Assembly: GCA_036345935.2 (NCBI GenBank)
Contig: JADWOT020000009.1
Span: 8,389,381-8,453,380 of the forward strand
Length of the DNA stretch: 64,000 nucleotides
Reading direction: 5' to 3'
From: Taenia hydatigena
Taxonomy: Eukaryota; Platyhelminthes; Cestoda; Cyclophyllidea; Taeniidae
Position numbers and translations under genes: made by a program. Below the pieces are notes generated by a model. It was not told the origin of the DNA. It saw nothing but the letters and a program-made list of their open reading frames with translations, and made no database searches. Numbering within the stretch: position 1 is the first letter of the stretch; every line of letters starts with the position of its first letter. This document shows positions 51,525-64,000 of this stretch, one piece after another.

Positions 51525-54500
51525 ATGGCGTGCAATTCTCCTGGTGGAAGGCGCGTGGACACGAGGGCGCGCGCACACTGCCCGCCGCACGTTGGCAGGT
51601 GAGAGGGACGCTCCCGCCCGGTCCCGCTCCCTCGTCGTTTGCGCACGTGTGCGCGCAGGTGAGGGTGAGATGAAGATGTGGGGAATAAAAGTCCTGTTTA
51701 GTGAACACGCTATTTTCACAGCCCCCATCACCACCGTCCGGGCGAGGCGATAAATAGCAGCCATTCTTGTGAGAAGACGCAATAAATTAGGAGGAAAACG
51801 CGTGCTTCGGGTATGAACTCACCTTCCTCTTAAAATGCGATATTTAGGAGTCAGCCGATGAGGTGTGATGGTGTTTTGTCAAACCGCAAAACACTGCACA
51901 AAAACATTTTGTGTTTATGATTATGCTGTTGTGCAAAACTGAGAAAGGTCAAATACAAATTCATGCGGGAGTTTTGGTGGAATACCGGCAAGTGTTTTTG
52001 CTTAAAGCCCCATTTCCTTACCATTTAGTAGTACACGAATCGCTTGATCCGACCGAAAAGTTGTCTTCATGCTTCCTGCTGGTAATATGAGGAAGGCTGA
52101 GGCATTACCAATTGTTTGACACAGGATGTCGTCATGATACATTAAAATCGCTAAAAAAGTGTGAATATTGACCACACTTTTGAAGTCGACAACAAAGAAT
52201 GAGTGTTGGCCACAGTTAGTGGATAGATGGCACGACTCCTCAGGCAGTGGTTTGTGGGTGGTTTGGATGGAGAGAAAGTGGTAATTATCAGCTTAGCACA
52301 AGAGTGCTTGAAATGAGACGTGAATAGCTCCAATAGATATCACAGGTGCTTGACTCGCGTTGCCTCACATCGTTCATTCTCGGTCAAGGGCATGAACCGG
52401 CATTAAGTAACGGTAAGAATGCTGATAGAAGGTCCTCTGCATATACAATTGAATAGCCGTAATTGTAACGTATATTTTTTTGAATGCACCTTTTGGGCGA
52501 GGGGCAGTAAGTGGGTAGGACCCTTGTGACGAATAGGACGCCATCAGACGCGGTAATTATTACCCCTTTATGCATCACCACTCAATAAAGCATGTCCTCT
52601 GCCAACGCGCCTCCTCCTTCCAAGCCCATGAATGCATTAATAGACTCTGAAGTACACACCAACCAAAAGATTAACTCAAGGGTAGCGGCAAAAACCTGAA
52701 TTTGAAGGTCACTTTTGTCTGGCAAGGCCTAAGGACTGTTCAATGGTCACCCACTTTCCCCTGCCCATTCTACGTCACTTCCTCTTAATTTGATTAAGTT
52801 ATTATTAACTACCGCAATTGTCCGGCCGGCAATCCAAGGACACCGGCAAGAAAACACCCCTTTCAGTCGATTTCGCACATAGGAACGGATTTTTCTTCTG
52901 ATTACCTTTTTTAATATCGCGCTATGCTCATTTGATGTCGTATTAACTTGTATTTTAAATGAGCATAATATTTTACTCAGCCAAACTAGAGAATCCGCAC
53001 CAAAGTCCTAGAGGTGGTAGTCACTGCAGTAGTTAATTTTTGACAGGTCTGTTCAAAGTGTTCAACTGCTTTGCACACTAATTTTATAGCAGCAGCAAAA
53101 TTAAAGAATGTACCCTGCAGAAGCTCTCTTACGTTATCTTTTATGGTAGAATCGTGTAGACTTCGGAGCAATTGCTGTGGAATTGGAGACGTAAGCTTCT
53201 GTTTTTAGACATGATAAATGTCGGTATTAACTGAAGTCTCTCAGCCTCGCGACAGTATATGATGCTAAAAAAACAATTGATTGTACCTGGATAGTTGTTA
53301 TTATTGAAGGAGGTATGTTCTCTCCAGAGGCTGGCCAATGGAAATGACGCCCAATCCACCACACAACCGATGTGCACAAAATATTTTCGTGTGATTGGCA
53401 GCCAAATGCATTAGCGACACAAAACACGCAATTCATTCAGTTTTTTCTTCTTGAGCAGGAGATTATTCTGAAAATGGCATGGAGAGTCATCCGGGAAAAT
53501 GAGAAACATCATTAGAATCGTCTTCAGAGTTAACCCTATCGACCAATCAAATGATCTTGCGCCTGACTACGCGATCCAACTTGGGCTGCATCATCTTCTG
53601 ATTGGCTAATGAAGCACCCAGCTTGCGTTTTTTGAGTTGGATCAGCAGTATGGCAGACTACTTGGAAATAGCCAGTTCAATTGCTTCCATAAACTAGGTG
53701 TGTTTCAACGACATTTCAATGTGGAAGTAATGCCAGCAGTTTACGTGAACAATGGGTAATATATCTTCCAGTATGTCCCAAATAAGTTTTAGTTCGGCTC
53801 CAGTCAACGTAGACGTTTTTGGCAAAAGCAAGGTACGGAATCAACGTTACTCATTTATCTTTGCATTACAGGAGGGGTTTCTCTGTTTCAAGCTAGAACA
53901 GAGTATATTAGGGTGTTTATTCACCCCAAGATATTTGGATAAATATATGCTGATGTTACCCCAAATGATCGGAAACCTAGGCAGTACCTGGTTGTCTGTT
54001 TAATTCTCGGTTTTGGTTGAAAAGCCACTCAAATGCTACGCCATTTCCCCTTCACCGCGGAGTCGGGCTCCGACCAAATGCAAGTAGGTCTAATCCCTTC
54101 TGTATGTCGAATATATATGTGGTCTTTCGTCTTCACGGAAGTCTCAAGGCGCTACATTAGTGGCAGTGGAATCCAAATTCTATCTTAAGAAGCATCTCGC
54201 CTGATGTCTACTGCTGGATGGCAAACTTTAGTGGGGCGGATGAAGTGTATATGCTGAAGGTTGAAAATTACGTCTCCCATCGGCAACTGCCCCAGTCCCG
54301 TGTTCTGCATGAATCTTAATAACGGCTGAAGCGCAACTAATATTGAACCATCTGGACTAGTTTCGTTCTAGAGATGTTTACCGCGTCTACATGAATATGC
54401 CAATGAAGCGAACACGGAATACCTCCTCCACTTACCTACTAAATGGATGGAACCTGGATAGATATGGTTGGGCAACTCTGAAGTAAGAACAATGTCTAAG

Positions 54501-56235
54501 GGAGACATAGAATCGAAACCGTGTCTTCACGAAACAAATTCTTACCCCATCCTTTGTTGCATGACTCTGTCTTTAGGTTAGTATTCCTACGACTAGCGAT
54601 GGACATGCGTGATGGCAAGGTTGACCCGTTGGCCCCTTCTCACAGCATCGACAAAGTTACGATGGCTGATGGAGTTAAGTAGAGAATGCGACGATGACGA
54701 CGCTCAGAAGTGATGAGAGGCTGCGTAATGCTTTGGCTGTTAGTTTAACCCTTAATTTTGGTAAAAAGGACGTTTTGCTGCCCCCGACACTGCACCCTTG
54801 CCGTCAGACCTCAAACTTTTTTTACTATGACAGTGCATATTCTCTCAGAGTTTTATGCCTTCATTAGTTTTCAAAATAGTCTTAGGGTATTACAACCTAA
54901 AAGTTACATTTTCCGGAGTCTAAAGCATATGGAATAGAGATGTATGGCGCTACTAATTTTGCAAAGGTTTCGTTTCACCACAAATTATGGATGCTCATTG
55001 CTTAATTCAACCGTCAATGAGTCATAGAACCTTTGAATACTTTTTCCCATGCCCTATGTATTTAGCTTACTTTTTGAAGATGGACATTGTGGACATTGTA
55101 AGTTCCAGCGCATTAGTGACTTTCAAAAGTGGAGAAATAAATAAATAAATAAATAAATAATGAGTTTATAGACCCTTACTCACAACCGCCAGATGCAGCC
55201 AGCCTGGCTTAACGCATCGCGGGCCTTTTTATCATGCAGACGATGTTTATGCTAATGGGGCAGGTGAAATTCAATCACCCACGCATACTACTTCATAGTG
55301 CATGCATATCCGAGTGATTCAGCCAGCAGCATACCACTTCTCTAAGCTCTCCGTGGTCTCCGTCTCTCTGACAGCTTCCGGAGTCTAGGCCGTGGGGAAT
55401 CGGATCTCTCTGCTTCTCACCCCCTCTACATACATATAGATACACGCACACATTCACCCACACATACACAATCCTATTCAGTAGCTTGGTCTAAAAGAAA
55501 CCAGCGGCTCTTAGTTAAGGCCTGACACCTTGGGCGCGGTTAAAGTCATTTGCCAACCAGCCTCCTAATCTCCAGAATTTGGTACCAAATCCTTTTTCCG
55601 ACAAATCAGTAAGTGATAGCTTTGATCTAATCTTCCCCATGTCCTGTCTTGATTCATGGATGCCATCACAAACATTTACGGCATGTTACCTCCTCAGAGG
55701 ACTACAAAAGACCCACCTCAAGATACTATTAGTACTGAATTTCATCGAAATTCTATAAGCACATTTAGGGGTATTTTCGAAAATGCCAGGAGGTGGACAG
55801 ACTAGGGCGTTGCATAAGGTTTACTAAGCTGACAATGAATCTCATCTCGCAAGGCTTCGTTTTACCTTAGATATGGTACCGTATGTCTTTTTCCAGTCTA
55901 AATGTCATCCACAACTTAAAATTACTTCGTAAGAACCAAAAGTTAAACCGTCTTAAATTATTTTCCCAAGATGGGACTGAGTAGCGCCTGGCTCTCATAA
56001 TTTGTTCTATTAGATGAAAATTGCCTCCCATGCACTTCTAAATGGCACAGAAAAACAGCTTTTATTGCAACTTTTTTAAAGAGTGGTTGTTAAACAGTTG
56101 TCGTCCACTTCTGCCGCGCGACAAACATATGACGTACTTGCTGAAGGGTGCCTTCACGGCTAGCCGCAGACGACACTCGCACAAGCATGGGTCCACGAAG
56201 CATCGAACTGACTGTCAGCGCGTTAAAAGGAAAAG
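51525..56235 (+). CDS. Candidate first two exons of an unidentified gene (partial, 3' end beyond recognition)
   Basis: Exon A, 51525-51598, begins with an ATG in a near-ideal context (AACAACATGGCG) inside a GC-rich island and ends at CAG|GTGAGA in phase 2 (MACNSPGGRRVDTRARAHCP, then PHVG). Exon B, 56098-56235, follows TTAAACAG, is open in the matching phase and ends at AAAAG|GTGAGT, again in phase 2. Its peptide contains MTYLLKGAFTASRRRHSHKH followed by GSTKHRTDCQRVKRKR, a very basic His/Arg/Lys-rich run that could be a nuclear or nucleic-acid-binding segment. The phase match between the two exons is suggestive, but a one-in-three chance event. I do not recognise the protein and found no downstream exon up to 64000. 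Exon B could also be a first exon with its own ATG at 56129. Confidence 0.33.
54020..54450 (+). repeat. Degenerate dispersed repeat, copy 5
   Basis: Aligns in order with the 33565 copy: GCTCCGACCAAATGCAAGTA, then CTTCTGTATGTCG, AATCCAAATTCTATCTTAAG, TTTAGTGGGGCGGATGAAGT, GTATATGCTGAAG, and at the right end CTACATGAATATGCCAATGA with ACCTCCTCCACTTACC. It lies in the same strand orientation as every other copy in the window. Confidence 0.55.
55135..55160 (+). repeat. AAAT tetranucleotide repeat
   Basis: Six and a half uninterrupted AAAT units. Confidence 0.9.
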
Positions 56236-56499
56236 GTGAGTGGACGATTGATACCAGCGCCTTAATGAAATAAATGGCAAATTATCCATCTGTTCTGTCC
56301 AAAGATAAGACAATGTAAGATTTTTAATTGAGCATTTTTATTGCTCACAAATTGGGTCCTTTTTAATTAAGGTGACTACTAATTGGTTTGAAAGCAGCTT
56401 CAAACAGCTACGAAATATTGCAATATAAAGTAGTTAAGGATGACATTTATTTCGAGGTTACTTTTTAAGTAATTTACAACTAACTTACAATCTACGAAG

Positions 56500-56830
56500 G
56501 GTGTTATGGAGATGGTGGGGGAGGAGAGGAAAGGCGAGGGGGGAAGACCGTGCGCTCCTGATAGTCGTCTATGAAGAAGAGTGAAACATTTAATGCAGTT
56601 ATGATAGTTATTTTTTTGTTGTTATGGCAACCGGACCGTAGACTTCATAATTCAGTGCGCTGAGGCAGAAGGGGAAATGACTCACTGCCTTCCGAAAGCA
56701 CTGACGCCCAACGGCGAAGGAAGGGGAAAGGGGGGAGGGATGAGGAGAGGCAGGGAGGGAGAGGGAGAAATGGTCATATGAGGGATGAGTGAGATAGTGA
56801 GTGGGCCTCCGCCTCCACAATGGCCCAGAT
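56500..56830. other. Purine-rich (GGGA) island
   Basis: Long G/A runs on the plus strand between 56500 and 56770 with CCTCCGCCTCC just after. It lies in the presumed intron after exon B. It may be a promoter for another transcript or a simple low-complexity tract. No exon could be called. Confidence 0.35.
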
Positions 56831-58849
56831 CTGTTCACTGCTTCCGCCGTGCAAGATGCAGTGAGCGGAAGCCTTTATGGTAAGTTCAGGGAGCAGCGTG
56901 ACAACATTAGGCCGGCCTATCTCTCTTCTAGCCCTTTAATTATGCAATGAGGAGAAATAGAAAGAGAACACGCACGTGCATGAGAAGATAATGATAGGAG
57001 GCAAAACTGAAGCAAAATTGTTGCTTTGGATTGCTTTGAGCACCACCAACGCTGATAGTGTGGAAAACGAGTAGAGAAGATCTTGGGGCAATTTAGTTCA
57101 TGGGGTTAGGCTTTCAGTGAATGTACTTTCTCACTAATTGCTACAATTCTCAACCTTAAAGGGAAAAAAGTACACAACATTGAAGTTATCCACATCAAAT
57201 GGACAGGTATTTGGTCTCTGTGATAACAAAGCCAATGCGTACTTGAAACGAGATTCATTTTTTTGGAACCCAGTCCCTCAAGCCATTTCAACTCATAACT
57301 GTATTAAACAAACACTTTGTGTATCTGAGGTTCCGCCCAAGTCTAATTGTAAATACATAGTAAAACCCAGACCGCTTTTTCCGCAGACTTTTGATCCTTA
57401 TTTTCTACTTTGCCATTTCTGCATTTTCACGACTTTTCTGAGAAGTTGATTTGATTGGAAACTGTTCTAAAAATCGAATAGAAACAAGATTTTTAGGAAA
57501 ATTCTACCAATACGCACCGAATGGTGATAATTTGGGTTGCGTTTTCGACCACCAAACGCATTCACGGACTTAAGCTTCCATTACCACCGCTGAAGCATAC
57601 TTTGCTTGGCCTACCAGGGAGAGCATTCGCCGTTCAATTACCACCAACGCGACAATATATGCACAAATGTACACAAACACCCAATTTTCCCAGTGTGAGA
57701 GAGACGGTGGAGGCGCTAGAGGCGGGTGGTGGTGGGGAAGAAAAGGGCTCACTTAGCCTCTGACTCCTCTGCCTCTTCTCAAAAGGCAAAGGCATTTGCG
57801 GCATTCCTTTTGATCACACTGTTACCCCGCTCTCCTCTCACTCACGAATCCGTCCCCTCCCCCCACCTTTTCATTCCCTCCCTTCTGTCTACCAATACCA
57901 CTATCACCACCAAAATGTCCCTTTTTAATGGACTAGAAAGATGCTGGATGCTGACTGACCATGCGACCAAAGGCGCCCTTTCAATAGACTTCGTAGCTCG
58001 CTAGCGAGATAAATGTCCCTTTGATCGAAGTGCATCCGGGATGAGTCTAATTAAACACAAGGTTTTATTACGTTCTTCATCGTTCTTTAAAACGTCTCGA
58101 AAGTCACATTGGAATTGCAGTGGTCAGTGAAAAGAGGTCAGCAGAATAGTGCCTGTTATGTGTTTGACTAGTGAAAACCTAACTCTGTGAGAATAGTAAA
58201 CAATACAATTGTTTGGTCGGCTGCCCTCGTAGCATCACATCCAACATTACTTATTAACGAAAATATCAACGGAAGGGAACCGACGATACGATCGACTGTG
58301 AACAGTCAAGATCGAGGTTTACTTTTGATTAACGCGTTTTAAAATTCCCTTTCCGTTCTTAGACAAGCTCATTCAATGTATCTAGATGCTTGGCTAAGCC
58401 CTGGTTATAATCCTGCGCCTTTGAGGTCAGAGGGCTAGTTTCACTATTACATGAACTGGCTATCACTACTTCTAAAGTGACACGATTCCTCAAAAGGTCT
58501 TTTGAAAGGTGAGAATAACTACCTAAACCTTTTCATTAGAAGGTTAATACATTGTAATGCATTAGTACACCTAATCGCAGCAAGGGATACGAAAGTAAGC
58601 GGTAGAACTGCACAAGCAAATTTGCCAGTGCACTCCTCTCACCAAAATACAACGCTTTTGGGGCAGTGATATACCAAAACAGGCGCGCTTATGCAATCCC
58701 AATGTTCTCATTTTGAGTACAGTGCGCTTCGCTGATTTATTTTGCCCTCCTCGTCCCCCACCCCGCCTTTCCCCTCCCTCCCCCCCCTGCCCAGCGATTT
58801 GCTCACTTGATGTGTCCGTAAATTCGAGAAGGCACTCCTCTCTCTCCCC

Positions 58850-58871
58850 GTGTGTGTGTGTGTGTGTGTGT
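58850..58871 (+). repeat. GT dinucleotide microsatellite
   Basis: Eleven uninterrupted GT units next to a C-rich stretch at 58745-58795. Confidence 0.9.
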
Positions 58872-60218
58872 ATGCCTCGGGAAAGTCATGGCCCCAGAAG
58901 AATGTGGGTTTGTTCTCTGTAATTTTATTTTCCGAACCGCTTGCCCGGCTGTGTATGTAATCACACAGTTACACAAGGTGCGCATGGCCGACTATCTCAA
59001 AAGCTCGAGATGGATATTCGATTCCTTCCGTTTTGTAAAGCAACGACGGGAGCCAACAATGTTTGTAGCGGGGGGCAGCTTGATCAATGGAGAGTCAATT
59101 TAAAGGGATTACGAAAAATTATGCTGGAACCAAATCTGCGACACTGAGATTTACATTTTAGCTGTATTTTGAAGTTGGACTTTGTAGATTAATGGTACTC
59201 AAGCCCTACGGGGAAAACTGACTGCTAGGCTTTTTAAAACACACGGGCAAACAACACCGTGAAAATAACTAATGTGTGGAGATTTCGTTTTGATGGTGAT
59301 TCATTGAGCTTCTCTAGATTCCTCGAATTTCGCACAATTCTTTTCACCGACATTTCTTTCGGTTTATCACACATTCCACGGTGTTCCTCGCATTGAAAAT
59401 TAGTTGCAAATCTTGATCATCAGCTACTAAAACAAGTAATGAGGGATTCATGATAAATTTGAAATTTCATTGCGAGGTAAAACCAATCAACTCCAATTCA
59501 TTTCTTCACCGTGCAGCGTTCAGCCTCAGGTCAAGTGATTAACAATGGCGTTCTCCCACTTGTGAGGCTGGGCAATATGCCGTTTGGCCTATCAAATTCA
59601 TAAGCCAGGCGCTAGCAACCCGCAGAACCCCTTCATATTGGTTAATGCAATGCTGTTATAAAGGGTCCCTAATCACATTGTCGGAATGCGTAAGTTATTT
59701 CAAGTATTTCAGGCGAAAAGTACATTAGATGCATTCCTTAGGTGGAATCATCTTAAACTTTTTTTATCTGAACACCGCTTAGTGAGCATCCTTACACCTA
59801 CCCTCCAAAGAGGGTGTTCTTCCACCTCCTTCTACTGTGAAGTTCCTCCAATTAAGCCCTTATTCCATCGAGGACCTCGGTAGGCTCGTCCAGTTGACAT
59901 TATAGATATAAATGATATAAATAATACCGGTATTCAGTGAATCCTACCTTAATTAATCATTGATACTGGGTCTTCTTCTGGAACCGAAATCACCCCTGCT
60001 ACAACGGACCGCCTTTTGCCACAATCCAACATCTCAGATGTGGATTTTAGTTTTCCACTGCCCATAACCTTGAAGACTTCCTCGACCGAGGAGTGTCCAT
60101 TGTATCACTGTATCATCTGCCTTTATCATCTTGACGTTCTGAATTCAAAACGCGACTAAGTCGTAAGTTGAGAGTGGGAAGTCGACCTCATTACAGTGAG
60201 CGGCAGTTCAATTGCTAA

Positions 60219-60458
60219 GACCATCTCTTCTTTTCTTGCCCTTCCGTCCCTAATTTTGACCAAGAAGGTCTACATGTCCGCATTCCGGGCTTACGCACGA
60301 GTGCAACGGATGACCATACAGATGTTCCCCTCCATCTCTCATACCTATTTGAAAACTTTTCTGTAACCGCGCATTTGGAGGCAACCGTAACACCAGAAGG
60401 ACGCAAACGTAAACGGGTACTTTACTCCCCTCTGGCCCGTAGAAGTAGCGCGAACTAA
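60219..60458 (+). other. Unassigned open stretch, possible relic coding sequence
   Basis: A plus-strand frame without an ATG is open for 79 codons after a stop at 60216-60218. It reads DHLFFSCPSVPNFDQEGLHV, then further coherent residues, and ends RKRKRVLYSPLARRSSAN before TAA. Two other frames are also open for part of it, so the openness may come from base composition. A pyrimidine-rich tract at 60222-60250 could serve as a splice acceptor. Confidence 0.25.
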
Positions 60459-60569
60459 AATTGGCATTGCTAACCACTCAGCCCGGAGGTTTTAGCAACC
60501 ACCAATGGACCACTGTTACTTGATTGCAAATGTGCAATGCTGTTTGTTAGTATTGTTTGGCAATTGGTG

Positions 60570-60670
60570 AGAAAGATCGGATTTGAATTCACTTAGACAA
60601 GTTGGCGCGGCACAGCATTAACAGATGGTCTAAACCCACTCGCTCGCACCGCCAAATGAGCTACGCGCCC
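60570..60670 (-). other. tRNA-like sequence with pol III A and B boxes (possible SINE or tRNA relic)
   Basis: Read on the minus strand it starts GGGCGCGTAGCTCATTTGGC, which contains a near-perfect A box (TAGCTCATTTGG). About 70 nt later it has GAATTCAAATCC, a good B-box match. The arms do not pair well and the anticodon region is not regular, so it is not a functional tRNA. A second A-box-like string (GGGCTGAGTGGTTAGC) lies on the same strand at about 60467-60482. Confidence 0.35.
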
Positions 60671-63646
60671 ACCATCACCTTTTGATGGCAGACTGTAAGA
60701 TGTTGCTGATCTGGCGTCATTCACACTCCTTTCCCACCTTTTTTCCTGTTAAAAGGCCTACGCTAATTGCTTGAAGACCTCAAGGTATGAACAACATTAA
60801 AACCTCAACTGGCAATAAAATGATACACCATAAGATGTCCCAATTACCCATTTGTTGCAATTCGCTTTGAATAGCTCAACTGAAAAGTTGTCTGTGAGCT
60901 CTGAGAATTGATTGCGTTAAGTTGGTTGAAAATAATCACCAAAAGGGAAATACGCGGACGGAGGGTGTTTCAAGCAAGTTCTATACGTAGGAATAAGAGT
61001 CGAACCCGAATACTTCCGGAGCAATGATAGGCGCTCCTCTCGTCCTCTTGTCTTGTCTGCTCTTCATTTACCCACCACCCCCACCGCCAACGAAACAGGA
61101 AATTCCGATGCCCTTCCACAGACCTAAACGATGTCCACTTCCTGAATAAGGAATGCACATATACTCACGCACACAGCGGTCCCGTCATTAGCCTCCACCT
61201 TCTTAACTCGGAAATTGAGCATAGCATGCAAATCGTTGCCTACATAGCTAATCTCACACACAAGCCACAATTTACCTCAAATGGCAAAAACGCAAAAGTA
61301 CAGGCATTGAATCATGCTAAGGCGTCCTGCCCTGCACTTTATCGAGCAATCAAGTGATGACCACCTACCAAAGCAGTCCGTCATTACCACATTTCAAGAA
61401 AGTGGTGCATCGCACTTCCAATCTTCTCTTGATGGGGCAAAGGTTTGACCACTGAGCTGTGACGTTTTCAACAGGCCAACCTCACCCAAGCTTTCGACTA
61501 GTGCCATGAATTTCCAAAAACCACACTGCAAGTTGATGCTTTGTCACCGAAATCAAATAACGGCGTGCAGCGCACCATCCCCCTTTAGGTCTGTTTATGG
61601 AAGCTTATCAAGAATGAGGACACGACGAAGTCTTCGCAACAAAACCAGCAGAGATCACAGAAATTTGAAATGCTTTAAAGCCCCCATTGATAATAGCTTG
61701 ACGAACCACCACATTAAATGCGCAAAACACATCAAAGACGACAGAAACCTGAGTATCCCTCCGCTGCAATCCAAATGGCACAAATCCATCGCTCAGCCAT
61801 TGAGGACATCACCGAACTCGAAACACCAATCTTTCCTAATCACGTGAAACCACTCAAGCATACAACGGCGACAAGTCGCCTCTACCTATAAAACGCTTTC
61901 TTGTGATGAATTTCTTCGGGGTAAAACATGTAGAAAGTGGCCCAAGCCATAAGCACGTAACCAACGTAATTCGCACTGTGGTAGTACAACTCCTCACTCG
62001 TGCTGATTCATCGCAGGTACCCAAAGATGCGCCCTCACCGCATATGATACTTACCGCTCTGGTTTGAAAAAAAAACCCAATTGAAGTTAAGGCACAGACC
62101 TTAACCGAAATGTTGTAAACCAATTATTGCCGTTCTGTGCCCGTGCTCCGGCCATAAGTATCAAGTCCCAAATTATCAGAAGAAGTCATTAAATACATGA
62201 AAATCTACGAGGAATTTTGTACACAGAGATAGCAGGTTCTTGGCCTAAGCAGCTGCTGATTGGAGCACAGGCATCGTCACCGTCAAAACCTGTTGAAGGT
62301 AAAAATGCGTACACGATATAAGGGTTCCATCAAATATCTTAAAAGGATATAATCACTACAAATTCTGTAAAAATAGGAATAGGAAAAAATCTACCTTCTC
62401 TGCCCCCTCTGCGATCATACCATCACATGCTGCAATAAACCTCAGGTACTCAAAAAGGGAAATAAGCAGCATCGGCGCGACATGACTTTTGACACAAGTG
62501 CATACTTTCATGTTTTGAGAGGATTTGCGAAAAGAACGTGAAACGTACGTGACCCAAGTAACATGTACTACCTTGAAATCAACAAGGTGTAAAAACTAGG
62601 TGATGAATAGTCCTAGAACATTTCAGAATCACGAGATTCAAGAGGTCCTTATTCTCCATGTTCAAAGTCCGGTTACAAACAGAGTAGAAAGTTCATTCGA
62701 AAGAATACAATCGTACGTGAGAATGCTGGACTAGAGGTGCCAATGGAAGTGATGATGGTGAATGAAAGCATACTAACTTTTACGACAGTGATAACAGTCA
62801 TGAGTCAGTGCGCACCCATTTTAGTGCAAAATAACCGAGTGTGAATTGTAGCATTGACATGCCAGTTTTCATCCCCTCTCCCTTCCCTGCTGGTGGAGGG
62901 GATGGGAAAGGAAGCTGACGCACCTATCGGGACAAGGAAAAAGGAGAGTACAAACGGGAGCACACGTCTGCACAAGCTAACATACACAAAATGTCGCCAA
63001 TGGCAACGCCAGACACATGTGCAAGGCCGCGATCTTCGGATCTACCAATCAATGTCTGATGCGTGCACACGACGTCAGTGCGATCATAGCGTGGGGGCAT
63101 CCCAACGAGTAAATCATCACTCCACAACCAAAAAACTAGTCTTCTAGACTTTCGAGGAATACGCAACCTCATTTTTAAAGTATTTAAGATCTTTAGTTTC
63201 ACATTCATGACTTCCCTAAACTACGATCGGTGCTTGTAAGGCCCCTCGTAACAGTATCCAGCTAACTTCCATTACAGCAAACATTCCAAGTTACGATAAT
63301 TGCAAAATCCATTGGATTGTAAGTGGATGAATACTAGTGAAGCCATTCTATTTACCGCGAAACACATGTAATCCTGTGGCATAAAAAAAGGAGTGAAAGC
63401 TAACTAGTTGAACCAGGAAGGCCAACGTGGTGATTTGCGTCTGCGGGAGACGAAACGCGACAGAAAGTGCTCCAATGAGCGAGTAAAAACGTACATCATC
63501 ACCAGCACCATCATCACGCAGTTAAAAAATGCGGATGCATTCACTTTAGCGTGCCTGAATTGAGACGAATCGCCTACCGAGGTACGCAGTCCACCGTCTG
63601 CCCCCCAGTGGACTCCATTAGGCAAGGCAGTGCAAGACAGCCGCGT

Positions 63647-63648
<2 letters not shown>
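60671..63648. other. Non-coding tail of the window
   Basis: No gene, structured RNA or mobile element could be recognised. Frames at 61506-61847 and 62854-63147 are unremarkable in composition and unframed by splice sites. Confidence 0.5.

Positions 63649-63690
<42 letters not shown>
63649..63690 (+). repeat. AC dinucleotide microsatellite, 21 units
   Basis: The longest perfect simple repeat in the window. Likely to vary in length between individuals. Confidence 0.95.
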
Positions 63691-63695
<5 letters not shown>

Positions 63696-64000
63696 TTGGT
63701 CGTAAACAACCAGACATTTAATAAAGGTCTCTTTGTAGTGGATAACAGCATCCCCATGTCCAGCCAATTCAAATATCATTGAGAAGCGAAAATAATCCAC
63801 TCAAATAGTACTAGGACAGTACAGATTGCACACTATTCACGGACATTTTCCATAGAATTCCAGTATCAGACTTCAAGTGCAATACTAATCTCCACTGAAC
63901 CAGGTAAGTTCAAAGTAATCACAGCACAAGCTATGCTTCATTATGTACAACTCTAAAATCCAAGATTTGTGTCATGCAGAATGTCGAATGTTTTTATTTT

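Noticed and set aside
51432..51782. 116-codon minus-strand frame over the GC-rich island
   Set aside because: Arg/Ala/Pro-rich low-complexity translation of a GC-rich island with several overlapping open frames; no domain.
61430..61475. A-box-like string on the minus strand (CAGCTCAGTGGTCAAACC)
   Set aside because: No B box follows within tRNA or SINE distance and no cloverleaf forms.
62854..63208. Overlapping open frames of 94-97 codons on both strands
   Set aside because: No splice context, no coherent domain, and mutual overlap on opposite strands.

Overview
The window is eukaryotic nuclear DNA: AT-rich background, genes broken by GT-AG introns, no operons, and several simple-sequence repeats. 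Three multi-exon protein genes could be rebuilt with matching intron phases at every junction. Introns of 71, 75 and 78 bp in one gene, beside introns of several kb, plus Q-rich extensions and metazoan-only families (a TARP and a Kruppel-like factor), point to a metazoan. A flatworm, perhaps a tapeworm, is my best guess, but this is inference; no mitochondrial, rRNA or spliced-leader marker is present to settle it.

Layout. (1) 192-317, minus strand: a probable last coding exon of an unidentified gene with an acidic tail. (2) 1323-13116, minus strand: a four-exon gene for a TARP / calcium-channel gamma-subunit-like tetraspan protein, predicted 641 aa, with a very long cytoplasmic tail ending in a PDZ ligand. 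(3) 13117-23246: intergenic, with a CCAAT-bearing promoter-like stretch and two copies of a degenerate dispersed repeat. (4) 23247-29838, plus strand: an eleven-exon gene for a p50RhoGAP (ARHGAP1)-like protein, predicted 481 aa, SEC14/BCH domain plus RhoGAP domain. (5) 29839-39831: mostly non-coding, with two more repeat copies and a promoter-like GC-rich island with a strong splice donor at 34604/34605. (6) 39832-44340, plus strand: a two-exon Kruppel-like factor, predicted 409 aa, KLF2/KLF4-like. (7) 44341-64000: mostly non-coding, with another copy of the dispersed repeat, microsatellites, tRNA-like sequence, and two exons (51525-51598 and 56098-56235) that fit together in phase and may start an unidentified gene running off the right edge.

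The three firm genes are not functionally linked by position: one is a synaptic-type membrane protein, one a Rho-family GTPase regulator and one a transcription factor, each with its own promoter and orientation. No virus, toxin, CRISPR array or bacterial-type system was seen. The most unusual points are the TARP architecture, the altered context of the RhoGAP arginine finger, the repeat family that recurs at least five times in the same orientation, and the orphan exons.
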